In this document: in pieces, positions 25,095-33,059 of the stretch
How the letters are laid out: each line of letters begins with the position of its first letter
How positions within the stretch are numbered: position 1 is the first letter of the stretch
DNA from: Streptomyces aurantiogriseus
Lineage (GTDB): Bacteria > Actinomycetota > Actinomycetes > Streptomycetales > Streptomycetaceae
Length of the DNA stretch: 64,000 nt
Direction of reading: 5' to 3'
NCBI RefSeq assembly: GCF_014649375.1
Contig: NZ_BMSX01000009.1
Location: 292,435-356,434, forward strand
Position numbers and translations under genes: made by a program
Notes under the pieces: model-generated
What the model was told of the DNA's origin: nothing
The model's database searches: none
The model's input: the letters and a program-made list of their open reading frames with translations, nothing else

Positions 25095-26109
25095 ACGGCC
25101 TCCAGTCCCCGAGGTAGGTCCGCCGGGTGTGCGCGGCGGCCTCCTCCGCCGTCAGCTGCGGCCGGTTCGCGGGCTCCGAGATCACCGCGCCCGGCCCGGA
25201 GTTGGCGTGCTCCCGGAACCGCATGGTCTGCCAGGGGTAGGCGTCCCGCATGTTGGTGTAGGGGGCGACCGCGTCGATGCCGGGCCCGATCCAGGTGTCC
25301 CGCACGACCAGCGAGGGCCAGGCGGTCGTCTCGTACGACGGCACCCAGGGCCGGGCCAGCTTGTACGCGGCGTCCTCGGCGCCGGAGGTGATCCGGCCGC
25401 GGACGGCGAGGAAGCCGTAGGGGTTGGCGCGGGCGGTGGAGGGGGCGAAGACCATGCCCTTGGGGGTGAAGGTCACGTCCCGCTGGAGGGTGTGGAAGTG
25501 GCAGGCGTCGAAGACGGCCCGTGCCCGTCCGAAGACGAAGTCGACGTCGCCCTCGATGTAGCAGCGCCGGTAGTACTGCCGGCCGAAGGCGTCCAGGGCC
25601 GTGGTGTCCGCGAAGAGCGTGTCCTGGTGGGCCAGGAAGCGGACGTTGTCGAAGCTCGAGCGGTCACCCGTCACGTACGCGGCCACCGCCTGGGTGCCGG
25701 TGATGTCCGGGTGGTCGGCGCGCAGCCAGTCGTTGGCGAGGGTGAGGTCGCGGACGGTGAGGCCGGGGGCGGCGGAGGCGAAGGTGGCGGACCCGGCCGT
25801 GCCGTACGTGGTGCCGTCGGGCTTCTTCGTGCCGTTGGCGTTGTCGTGGACGAGGACGGCGGCGCGGGGGTCGCGCGAAGCGCCCCGCAAGGTCAGCTCG
25901 CGCTTGTCGGCCGGGACGCTGACGACCTCCCGGTACGTGCCGGGGTGCACGACGATCGTCCAGCCGGGCCCGTCGACCGCGTCCACGGCGGCCTGGACGG
26001 AGTCTCCGGGGCGGACGTGCAGGACGCGGCGGGAGTGGGCGTGGGCGGGAGTCGCCACCGTGCTCAGTGCGCCGGCGGTGAGGCCCGCCAGGAGGGTGCG
26101 CCGGCGCAT
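25081..26109 (-). CDS. Secreted pectinesterase, family CE8 (first of two adjacent)
   Basis: 342 residues with a Tat-type signal (MRRRTLLAGLTAGALS). It demethylates homogalacturonan outside the cell so that lyases can act. CE8 motifs are complete: GTQAVAAYVTGDR (glutamine), LAHQDTLFADT (first catalytic aspartate), YIEGDVDFVFGRA (second aspartate) and YKLARPWVP (arginine). It starts one base after the stop region of the second pectinesterase gene and overlaps the esterase gene at its end. The two CE8 proteins share the same layout and probably arose by duplication. Confidence 0.92.
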   Translation of the reverse strand: MRRRTLLAGLTAGALSTVATPAHAHSRRVLHVRPGDSVQAAVDAVDGPGWTIVVHPGTYREVVSVPADKRELTLRGASRDPRAAVLVHDNANGTKKPDGTTYGTAGSATFASAAPGLTVRDLTLANDWLRADHPDITGTQAVAAYVTGDRSSFDNVRFLAHQDTLFADTTALDAFGRQYYRRCYIEGDVDFVFGRARAVFDACHFHTLQRDVTFTPKGMVFAPSTARANPYGFLAVRGRITSGAEDAAYKLARPWVPSYETTAWPSLVVRDTWIGPGIDAVAPYTNMRDAYPWQTMRFREHANSGPGAVISEPANRPQLTAEEAAAHTRRTYLGDWRPYECP

Positions 26110-26110
26110 G

Positions 26111-27247
26111 TCAGCAGGCCTCCTTCCAGGGCGTCCAGTCGCCGAGGTGGGCCTCGCGGGTGGCCGACTCGGCCTGCTCGGGGGTGAGTTGGGGCCGGTT
26201 CTCGGGGACCGTGACGCGCGCGCCGGGCCCGGTGTTGCGGTACTCGGCGAACCGCTGGTTCTGCCAGGGGAAGGAGGCCGACATGTTGGTGTAGGGGGCG
26301 ACCGCGTCGATGCCGGGGCCGAGGTGGGTGTCGCGGACCGTGAGCATGGGGCGGGCGGTGGTGTCGGAGCTGGGCACCCAGGGGCGGGCCAGCTTGTAGA
26401 AGGCGTCCGGGGCCTCGCTCGTCACGCGGCTCTTCGTCACCAGGTAGCCGCGCGGGTTGGCGCCCGCGGTGGAGGGGGCGAAGACGAAGCCGTAGGGGGC
26501 GGCGGCCAGGTCGGTGCGGTTCAGGGTGCGGAAGTGGCAGTGCTCGAAGACAGCGGTCGCCCGGCCGAAGACGAAGTCGACGTCACCCTCGGCGTAGCAG
26601 TGCGTGAAGTACTGGCGGGCGAAGGTGCCGAGGGCGATCGAGTCGGCGTAGAGGGTGTCCTGGTGGCCGAGGAAGCGGCAGTGGTGGAAGGAGGAGCGGT
26701 CGCCCTGGACCTTGATGGCGACGGCCTGGGTGCCGGTGACGCCGGGGTGGTCGGCGCGCAGCCAGTCGTTCGCGAAGGTGATCCAGCGGGCGGTGAAGCC
26801 GTCGGCCTGCACGGTCGTGGTGGCCGATCCGGTGGTGCCGTAGGTGCCGCCGCCGGGTTTGGGGGTGCCGGCCGCGTTGTCGTAGACGATCACGACGTCC
26901 CGCGGGTTCTCCGAGGCGCCGATCCAGGTCGCCTCGGTGCGGGTGGCGTCGACGGCGACCGTCTCGCGGTAGGTGCCGGGCGCGAGGACGAGGGTCCAGC
27001 CGCTGCCGACGGCCGCGGCCACGGCGTCCCGGACGGAGGTGAAGTCGCCGCGCCCCTGGGGGTCGACGTACAGGGTCTGCGGGGTGAGGCGGGCGGACGG
27101 GGTGCCGTAGCGGCCGAACGGGCGAGGCGGGCGGGTGGCGGCCCGGGCGGTGGGCGCGGCCAGGAGGCCGAGGGCGGCGCCCGCGCCGGCGCTCGCCGTC
27201 AAAAATCCCCTTCTGGACAGGGGGAGTCGGGGGTGGGGCGAGGGCAT
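26111..27247 (-). CDS. Secreted pectinesterase, family CE8 (second copy)
   Basis: 378 residues with a Tat-type signal (LSRRGFLTASAGAGAALG). The same CE8 motifs are present: GTQAVAIKVQGDR, GHQDTLYADS, YAEGDVDFVFGRA and KLARPWVPSS. It has a longer N-terminal stretch before the first strand (TLYVDPQGRGDFTSVRDAV) than its neighbour. The two esterases are clearly paralogous but diverged along their length, which suggests an old duplication with possible division of labour. It is separated from the upstream PL1 gene by a hairpin, so it may need its own promoter or rely on read-through. Confidence 0.92.
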   Translation of the reverse strand: MPSPHPRLPLSRRGFLTASAGAGAALGLLAAPTARAATRPPRPFGRYGTPSARLTPQTLYVDPQGRGDFTSVRDAVAAAVGSGWTLVLAPGTYRETVAVDATRTEATWIGASENPRDVVIVYDNAAGTPKPGGGTYGTTGSATTTVQADGFTARWITFANDWLRADHPGVTGTQAVAIKVQGDRSSFHHCRFLGHQDTLYADSIALGTFARQYFTHCYAEGDVDFVFGRATAVFEHCHFRTLNRTDLAAAPYGFVFAPSTAGANPRGYLVTKSRVTSEAPDAFYKLARPWVPSSDTTARPMLTVRDTHLGPGIDAVAPYTNMSASFPWQNQRFAEYRNTGPGARVTVPENRPQLTPEQAESATREAHLGDWTPWKEAC

Positions 27248-27311
27248 GCGGGTGCCTCCTTGGAGTACGTGCGGCTCGTCAGACGGGGTTCCTCGAGGGC
27301 GTGGGGGGTTG

Positions 27312-27337
27312 CGGGCCGGGGCGTCGGCCCCGGCCCG
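27312..27337 (-). terminator. Perfect 11-bp hairpin after a PL1 gene
   Basis: CGGGCCGGGGC (27312-27322) pairs with 27327-27337 around the loop GTCG. It lies 15 bp after the pectate lyase stop and 64 bp before the next start, so it may partly terminate the long pectin operon here. There is no T run. Confidence 0.7.
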
Positions 27338-27352
27338 GTCACGGTGTGGAGG

Positions 27353-28663
27353 TCAGCAGATCTTTCCGGCGCCGGCGCGACCGCCGACGATCCCGGGGAC
27401 GGCCTTGGGCGAGTCGACCTTGGTGCGCAGGGTCGGCGTCCAGCCGGCGCCCGACTGGAGGGTCTCGCCGGGGATCTCGGCGTTGTGCACGGCGATCAGG
27501 TCGGTCAGCTTGCCGTTGACGTAGTTGTTCTCGGCGGTGAGCGGCGCCTCGTTCCACTTCTTCAGCACCTTGCCGACCTTCGCGCCGGCCGGCAGCGAGA
27601 TCGCGTTGTCGCTGGCGTGGAGCTGAGAGGAGATGCCGACACCGAAGATGTAGTAGTCGTCCTTCTGGTCCTCGGTCACCACGTAGTGGTTGTTGTAGAC
27701 GTCGACCTGTCCGAACCGCACCCGCGGAGAGCGCTGGAGGATCCCCTCGAAGCGGTTGTGGTGCATGGTGACCTTGAGCTTGCCGGAGTCGAGGGCGGCG
27801 GTGCTGTCGCTGTTCCCGATCAGCATGTTCTTGTCGTGGTCCTGGAAGCGGTTCCAGGACACGGTCACGTAGTTGGAGCCGCGCACGATGTCCGTCAGCC
27901 CGTCGTGCTGCTGGAAGACCTTGCCGAAGTAGACCGGCCGCTCGCTGTCGGGGTAGCGCCCGTCGGTGAACGTGTTGTGGTCGATCCACACGTGATCGGT
28001 GCCGTAGACGACCACCGCGTCGTACTCGGAGTTCCAGTTGCCGGTGTTGTTGTCGTCGGTCGGGTCCCACTTCGGGAAGCAGTCGAGGGGGGCCTCGATG
28101 GTGAGGTTGCGCAGGATGACGTTCGAGACGCCCTTGATCTGGAGGCTGCCGCCGAGGATGCCGGAGTTCTTGCCGACGCCGACGATGGTGGTGTTGCTCG
28201 GAATGTTGGCCTTGATCGCCGAGTCCTGGTTGGCGGCGGACGCGACCCGCGCGTCCTCCTGCGGACCGCTGGCGACCTCGTCGTTGCCCCAGACGGCCGG
28301 GTCGTAGTCCTTGAGGTACTGCTGGAGGTCGTACCCGCCGGTGGCGAAGGCGTCGCAGCCCTCGGAGACGGCGTCGATCATGCCCTTGACCTTGATGATC
28401 TTGGGCGCGTCACCGCCGTCCGCCAGTGCGGCCTTGAACTCCGCCCACGTGGTGACGGTGTAGACGTGCTCGGCGTCGGCGGCGGCCCCACCGGTGGTGC
28501 CGGTCCCGTGCGACGCCCAGCCGTCGTTGGCCGGGAGGGTCTGCCGGGCGACATCACGCGAGGACTGGGCCTGGGCGGTGGTGCTGGTGACCGCCAGGGC
28601 GAGGGTGGTGCAGCCGACGACGGCGACGGCCATGACATGCCCATGCCATCTCTGTGCGTTCAT
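27353..28663 (-). CDS. Secreted pectate lyase, family PL1
   Basis: 436 residues with a Sec signal (about 1-33, ending TAQAQ). PL1 beta-helix signatures are clear: TIVGVGKNSGILGG, NVILRNLTIEAP, DHVWIDHNTFTDG, TVSWNRFQDHDKNMLIG and HHNRFEGILQRSPRVRFG, whose arginines include the catalytic base. The length and the NDGWASHGTGTTGG start of the mature part match streptomycete PL1 pectate lyases. A close relative with the same layout lies at 36.7-38.0 kb. It follows the rhamnogalacturonan acetylesterase gene by 36 bp. Confidence 0.92.
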   Translation of the reverse strand: MNAQRWHGHVMAVAVVGCTTLALAVTSTTAQAQSSRDVARQTLPANDGWASHGTGTTGGAAADAEHVYTVTTWAEFKAALADGGDAPKIIKVKGMIDAVSEGCDAFATGGYDLQQYLKDYDPAVWGNDEVASGPQEDARVASAANQDSAIKANIPSNTTIVGVGKNSGILGGSLQIKGVSNVILRNLTIEAPLDCFPKWDPTDDNNTGNWNSEYDAVVVYGTDHVWIDHNTFTDGRYPDSERPVYFGKVFQQHDGLTDIVRGSNYVTVSWNRFQDHDKNMLIGNSDSTAALDSGKLKVTMHHNRFEGILQRSPRVRFGQVDVYNNHYVVTEDQKDDYYIFGVGISSQLHASDNAISLPAGAKVGKVLKKWNEAPLTAENNYVNGKLTDLIAVHNAEIPGETLQSGAGWTPTLRTKVDSPKAVPGIVGGRAGAGKIC

Positions 28664-28699
28664 GGTGCGGCTCTCTTTCGACGAGAAAAGGGGTGATGT

Positions 28700-29497
28700 T
28701 TACGCGGTGGCCGGCGGCCAGGTGATCCAGGACTCCGGGATCTCCGCGTCGAGCCGGCGCACGTCCCGGGGCGCCAGCACCCGGCGGTGCAGCAGCTCGC
28801 CCGCGACGAGCCGGGCCACGGCGATCGCGCCCGGCGGATTGAAGTGCGTGTTGTCCTGCTCGGTCTCGGTCCAGTTGAAGTACGTCTTCGTCCCCTCGAC
28901 CCCGAGCTTCTGCCACAACGCGAGCGACAGCGCCTGGATGTCGAGCAGCGCGACGCCCTCCTCCTCGGCGAGCGCACGCATCGCCGCGGGATAGTCGCCG
29001 TGACTCGGCACGGCGTCGCCCGCCGCGTCGAACCTCCGCCGCTCGACGGGAGTCGCCAACACGGGCCGCGCCCCACGCGCCCGCGCCCCGTCCACGTACA
29101 TCCGCAGATAGTCCTGGTACGTCGTCCAGGGCTCGGTGTAACGGGTGGGGTCGGTGGTCTTCTCGTCGTTGTGCGCGAACTGGATGAGGAGGAAGTCACC
29201 CGGCCGGATCGAGGCGAGGATGACGTCCAACCGCCCCTCGTCGACGAAGCTCTTCGAACTCCGCCCGTTCACCGCGTGATTCGCGACGGGCCGGTCCTTG
29301 TGAAGAAAGAAGGGAAGCGCCATTCCCCACCCGGTCTCGGGCGCGGCGTCGGCGAATTTCTGAGCGGCGGTGGAATCACCGGCTATGTAGAGGGTGCGGG
29401 GGCGGTGGGAGGAGGCGCGAGCGGGAGCAGTTCCCGAAACGCCGAGTGGAATGGCGGCAACGGCCGCGGAAGTAACCTGTCTGCGGGTAAGGGACAC
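28700..29497 (-). CDS. Rhamnogalacturonan acetylesterase, family CE12 (SGNH hydrolase)
   Basis: 265 residues from GTG 29497, which has AAAGGTG eight bases upstream; the frame is open further to 29557 but without a plausible site. A Tat-like signal (LTRRQVTSAAVAAIPLG) leads to the SGNH blocks: LYIAGDSTAAQ (block I serine), VNGRSSKSF (block II glycine), LIQFAHNDEK (block III asparagine) and DNTHFNPPGA (block V Asp/His). CE12 enzymes remove acetyl groups from rhamnogalacturonan I. It lies between the sugar-binding protein gene and the PL1 gene. Confidence 0.88.
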   Translation of the reverse strand: MSLTRRQVTSAAVAAIPLGVSGTAPARASSHRPRTLYIAGDSTAAQKFADAAPETGWGMALPFFLHKDRPVANHAVNGRSSKSFVDEGRLDVILASIRPGDFLLIQFAHNDEKTTDPTRYTEPWTTYQDYLRMYVDGARARGARPVLATPVERRRFDAAGDAVPSHGDYPAAMRALAEEEGVALLDIQALSLALWQKLGVEGTKTYFNWTETEQDNTHFNPPGAIAVARLVAGELLHRRVLAPRDVRRLDAEIPESWITWPPATA

Positions 29498-29530
29498 AGA
29501 GGTGCACCTTTCAACAGGGATGAGTGTCCT

Positions 29531-29605
29531 GACCAGGGGGCGCGGGGCTGTATCCATGTGCGGCTCCGCCGCGTGGGCGCGACCAGCCAGGGACGGCCTG
29601 CAGCC
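29531..29605. repeat. Interspersed intergenic repeat of a type common in Streptomyces
   Basis: The stretch with GGGGGCGCGGGGCTGTATCC, then CGGCTCCGCCGCG and GCGCGACCAGCC, resembles a short repeated intergenic sequence I know from many streptomycete genomes. It contains the small stem GCGGC-TCC-GCCGC. It fills the gap between the binding-protein gene and the CE12 gene. Confidence 0.55.
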
Positions 29606-29642
29606 TGCACACCACAGGCCGCCCCACGGCGAAACCCGGCAA

Positions 29643-30986
29643 TTAACCGGCCTGCTGCTTCCACTCCTCCTGAGCCTTGTTCAGCTGATCGGCCAACGTG
29701 TCCAGGAATTCCTTCGCGCTCATCTTCCCGAGCAGCACCTTCTGGAAGTTCGGCTCGTTGTCCGCCTTGGAGATCGTGTTCCAGTCCGGCAGGTAGTACG
29801 GCAGCTGCACGATCGTCGTGGACCCGTCCGTCAGCGCCTGCGCGGCCAGCTTCGTCGGCTCGGCCTTCTGGATCCACGCGTCCGACGCGGCCTCGTTGTT
29901 CGCGGGCACCTGCCCCGCCGACTCGTTGAACTTCGAGTTCTCCGCCTTCGAGGTGGCGAACTCGATGAACTTCCAGGCGGCCTCCTTGTTCTTCGAGCTC
30001 TTGAACAACCCGAGCCCGTCCACGGGGTTGGACACCTGGACCCGCTTACCGGTGGCGCCCACCGGCTGCGGAATGCCGCGGAACTTGTCGACCCCGAGCG
30101 CCTTCACGTGGTCCTGGTACGAGCCCAGGTTGTGGTTCAGCATGCCGATGGTGCCCGAGTCCCACTGGGCGACCATCTTGGTGAAGTCGTTGTTGAGGTC
30201 GGCGGCCGGCGTGTACTTCTTGTAGAGGCCGACGTACTTCTTCAGCGCCTCGACGTTCTTCGGGTCGTTGACCGTGGTCTTGTCCCCGTTCCAGAACGAG
30301 GTGATCCCGCTCTGCCCGTACATCGCGTCCAGCGCCTGCGCGATGGAACCGGCGCCACCACGGATCGTGTAGCCGAACTCGTTCTTCTTGGCGTCGGTCA
30401 GCTTCTCGGCCGCCGCGTAGAACTTGTCCCAGGTCGTCGGCTCCTCCAGACCCGCCGCCTTGAACAGGTCGGTGCGGTAGTACAGGACACCGTTGTTCGC
30501 GGAGGTCGGGATCGAGTACAGGGTGCCGTCGCCACCGCCGGAGGCCTTCAGCACCTTGACCATGTCCTCGTTGAGCTTGCCGTTGAGGGAGGACTTGCCG
30601 AGCCGGTCGTCCAGCGGATCGAGCGCTCCCTGCGCGGCGAACCCGGCGATCATCGCCGCGCCGACGCCGCCGACGTCCGGCAGGCCACCGCCCTGGATGG
30701 CGGTGTCGACCTTGGACTGGTACTCGGTGGAGGCGATACCGACGTACTCGACCTTGATGTCCGGGTTGGCCTTCTCGAAGTCGGCGATGATCTCCTTCCA
30801 GATGTCGGTGCGGACACCGCCGTTGTTGTCCCAGAAGACGATCTTGCCCTTGCCGCTGCCCTCCTCGCCCTTGTCGCCGCCGGCGCCGCTCCCGTCGTCA
30901 CCGCAGGCGGTGGCGGTCAGGGCGAGCACGGCACCCAGGGCGACGGCCGTGGCGGCGCGCCTGCTTCTGCGGATGCTGATCTTCAT
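29643..30986 (-). CDS. ABC transporter sugar-binding lipoprotein
   Basis: 447 residues from ATG 30986. A lipoprotein signal ends in ALTATACGDDGSG, with the cysteine at about 28 as lipid anchor; the lipobox is slightly unusual (Ala where Leu is common). The mature part is a family 1 solute-binding protein: KIVFWDNNGG at the start, VEYVGIASTEYQSKVDTAI and TLYSIPTSANNGVLYYRTD. It should capture pectin-derived oligosaccharides and deliver them to the permeases encoded 8 kb upstream on the same strand. No ATPase gene is nearby; streptomycete sugar ABC systems usually share the MsiK ATPase. Confidence 0.9.
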   Translation of the reverse strand: MKISIRRSRRAATAVALGAVLALTATACGDDGSGAGGDKGEEGSGKGKIVFWDNNGGVRTDIWKEIIADFEKANPDIKVEYVGIASTEYQSKVDTAIQGGGLPDVGGVGAAMIAGFAAQGALDPLDDRLGKSSLNGKLNEDMVKVLKASGGGDGTLYSIPTSANNGVLYYRTDLFKAAGLEEPTTWDKFYAAAEKLTDAKKNEFGYTIRGGAGSIAQALDAMYGQSGITSFWNGDKTTVNDPKNVEALKKYVGLYKKYTPAADLNNDFTKMVAQWDSGTIGMLNHNLGSYQDHVKALGVDKFRGIPQPVGATGKRVQVSNPVDGLGLFKSSKNKEAAWKFIEFATSKAENSKFNESAGQVPANNEAASDAWIQKAEPTKLAAQALTDGSTTIVQLPYYLPDWNTISKADNEPNFQKVLLGKMSAKEFLDTLADQLNKAQEEWKQQAG

Positions 30987-31040
30987 TGGTCGGCTCTCTT
31001 CTTCTGGATCCAACGAGGGTTTCTGTGAAGTTGTGGGGGG

Positions 31041-33026
31041 TCAGTGGTCGCGGGCGTACGGAGCCCAGTCGTCCGTGCCCTTGAGGTAGTGCGCGACGGT
31101 GTGGGTCCGTGCGTCGGCGTCGCTCATCTGCGGCCGGTCCGCGGTCACGCCCGCCCCCGGCCCGAAGTTCCGGTACTCGGCGAACCGCGCGTCCCGCCAG
31201 GAGAAGCCGCTCATGTCGGTCCACGGGGCGGACTTGACCGCGGCGGGCAGCTCGGTGTCGCGGATCAGCACCTGGGCGACGGCCGCCGGTTCGCCGCCCG
31301 GGTGCCAGGGCCGCCCGAGGTGGAAGGTCCCGGCGGGCGCGTCGCTCACGATCCTCGACCGGGTGATCAGGAACCCGTACGGGTTGCCCGTCCAGGTCGA
31401 GGCGGCCGTGATGTACCCGTTGTTGGTGGCGGAGCCCCGGCTCAGCGCCCGGATGACGGAGCGCTCGATGACGGTCGTCGCCCGTCCGTAGACGAAGTCG
31501 ACGTCGCCCTCGATGTAGGAGTCGCGGATGTAGACCCGGCTGATGACGTCCAGCTTGGGGCTGTCGGTCATCAGGGTGTCCTGGTTGCCCAGGAAGGCGG
31601 TGTCCTCGAAGACGATCCGGTCGCCGGTCGTCTTCACGGCCAGCGCCTGCTCGCCGTTCAGCTCGTGCGCGGCCTCGTCGAAGTCGTTGCTGAAGGTCAG
31701 GTTGCGGGCGGTGACGTCGTTCGCCGCGATGCGCACCGTGGCGCTCCCCGTCGAACCCCCGTACGCCGCGGGCGTGTCGTAGACGATGACGGTGTCCGAG
31801 CGGTCCTGTCCAGTCCCCCGCAACAGGATGTTCGGCTTGGTCGCCGGGATGAACACCTTCTCGCGGTAGGTGCCGGGGGCGACGGCGACGGTCACCGCGG
31901 AGGCGTTGCCCTCGGGCACGGCGTCCACGGCGGACTGCACGGTCGGGTAGTCGCCCGGGACGCGCAGCGTCACCGAGTCGCCGATCCGCTTCTGCGGCCC
32001 GGAGAAGCGGGACACCAGCGCGGGCACGGCCGCCGCCGGATCCAGCCGGTACGGGTAGAAGTCCCGCGGCTCGAAGGCGGTGCCCCACTCCTCGTGCCGG
32101 CCCGTCGTGTTCCTCAGGATGGATCCGCGCTCGACCAACTCCGCGGTGGTGTCGGCCTGGTAGGGGTGCTGAACGTCCCGGTAGTAGCTGTTCTCGATGA
32201 CCATCTTGGTCCGGCCGCGCGACCAGTTGCCGTAGGTCCACACCGGGTCGCCCGGATCCGCCTGTGCCGTCAGGTAGTTGTTGTAGAGGTGCGCGTAGGC
32301 CGCGTTGTCGACGGACGGGTTGCGCTGCTTGGTGTGGGCGAACAGGTTGTGGTCGATGGTGATCTGCGTCTTGACGTTGGTGGTCCAGCCGAGGCCGAAC
32401 GTCTTGTTGTTGTTCTCGAACCGGTTGTAGGAGACGGTGACGTACTCGCTGTCCTTGCGGACGTCCAGCTGCCCGTCGCAGATGTTCGAGAAGCGGTTGT
32501 GGTCGACCCAGACGTGGTGGACGGTGTCCATCTGGATGCCGTCGAAATCGGTGTCCTTGCAGTCCCAGTTGCCCTCGATCGCCGAGTCGCGGATCGTCAG
32601 GTTGCGGATGATCACGTTGTGCGTGCCGGGGTTGAGGTGCAGCTCCCCGTGCACGATCTCGCCGGTGTCACCGACGCCGATGACGGTCTTGTCCGAGGCC
32701 ACCACGATGTCCGCGCCGAACGGCTCGACGGCGATGGACCCGGCGACCCGGATGACGTACGGCTCCTCGGCTCCGGCGTACTTCGCCAGTGAGGCCTGGT
32801 CGGTGACCGTGACGACCTTGCCGCCGGCGCCTCCGGTGGTGCCACCGGCCAGGGAGGCGAAGCCGTGGGCCCGGTCGGTCCAGCGGTCGGCGACGGCCGC
32901 CTCGGTCGTGACGTCGGCGGCTTTCGCCTCGCCGACCGCCCCGAGCCCCAGCGCGGCGACCAGGCCGGCTACGGCGGCCAGCACGACAGCAGGTCTCGGC
33001 AAGCGCTTGCTCTGGAAGTGCGTCAT
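31041..33026 (-). CDS. Bifunctional secreted pectate lyase (PL1) - pectinesterase (CE8) fusion
   Basis: 661 residues from ATG 33026 (GGGAG before it); the frame also opens 12 bp earlier at TTG. A signal peptide covers about 1-37. Residues about 45-335 form a PL1 lyase: GTTGGAGGKVVTVTD, NVIIRNLTIRDS, HVWVDHNRFSN and HTKQRNPSVDNAAY. Residues about 350-661 form a CE8 esterase: LNGEQALAVKTTGDR, LGNQDTLMTDS, YIEGDVDFVYGRA and LGRPWHPGG. One protein can thus demethylate and cleave the same chain. It is in the middle of the pectin operon. Both sets of catalytic residues look intact. Confidence 0.93.
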   Translation of the reverse strand: MTHFQSKRLPRPAVVLAAVAGLVAALGLGAVGEAKAADVTTEAAVADRWTDRAHGFASLAGGTTGGAGGKVVTVTDQASLAKYAGAEEPYVIRVAGSIAVEPFGADIVVASDKTVIGVGDTGEIVHGELHLNPGTHNVIIRNLTIRDSAIEGNWDCKDTDFDGIQMDTVHHVWVDHNRFSNICDGQLDVRKDSEYVTVSYNRFENNNKTFGLGWTTNVKTQITIDHNLFAHTKQRNPSVDNAAYAHLYNNYLTAQADPGDPVWTYGNWSRGRTKMVIENSYYRDVQHPYQADTTAELVERGSILRNTTGRHEEWGTAFEPRDFYPYRLDPAAAVPALVSRFSGPQKRIGDSVTLRVPGDYPTVQSAVDAVPEGNASAVTVAVAPGTYREKVFIPATKPNILLRGTGQDRSDTVIVYDTPAAYGGSTGSATVRIAANDVTARNLTFSNDFDEAAHELNGEQALAVKTTGDRIVFEDTAFLGNQDTLMTDSPKLDVISRVYIRDSYIEGDVDFVYGRATTVIERSVIRALSRGSATNNGYITAASTWTGNPYGFLITRSRIVSDAPAGTFHLGRPWHPGGEPAAVAQVLIRDTELPAAVKSAPWTDMSGFSWRDARFAEYRNFGPGAGVTADRPQMSDADARTHTVAHYLKGTDDWAPYARDH

Positions 33027-33059
33027 TGCGGCTCCCAACAGGCGTACGAATGCGATGAG

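Noticed and set aside
25601..28696. Very long plus-strand open frame (over 1000 codons) across the pectinesterase and PL1 genes
   Set aside because: It is antisense to three clear genes, has no domain, and is Gly/Val/Arg-rich as expected for a high-GC shadow frame.
33000..33010. CAAGCGCTTG palindrome at the start of the PL1-CE8 gene
   Set aside because: It encodes Ser-Lys-Arg-Leu of the signal peptide and is short; too weak to call an operator.
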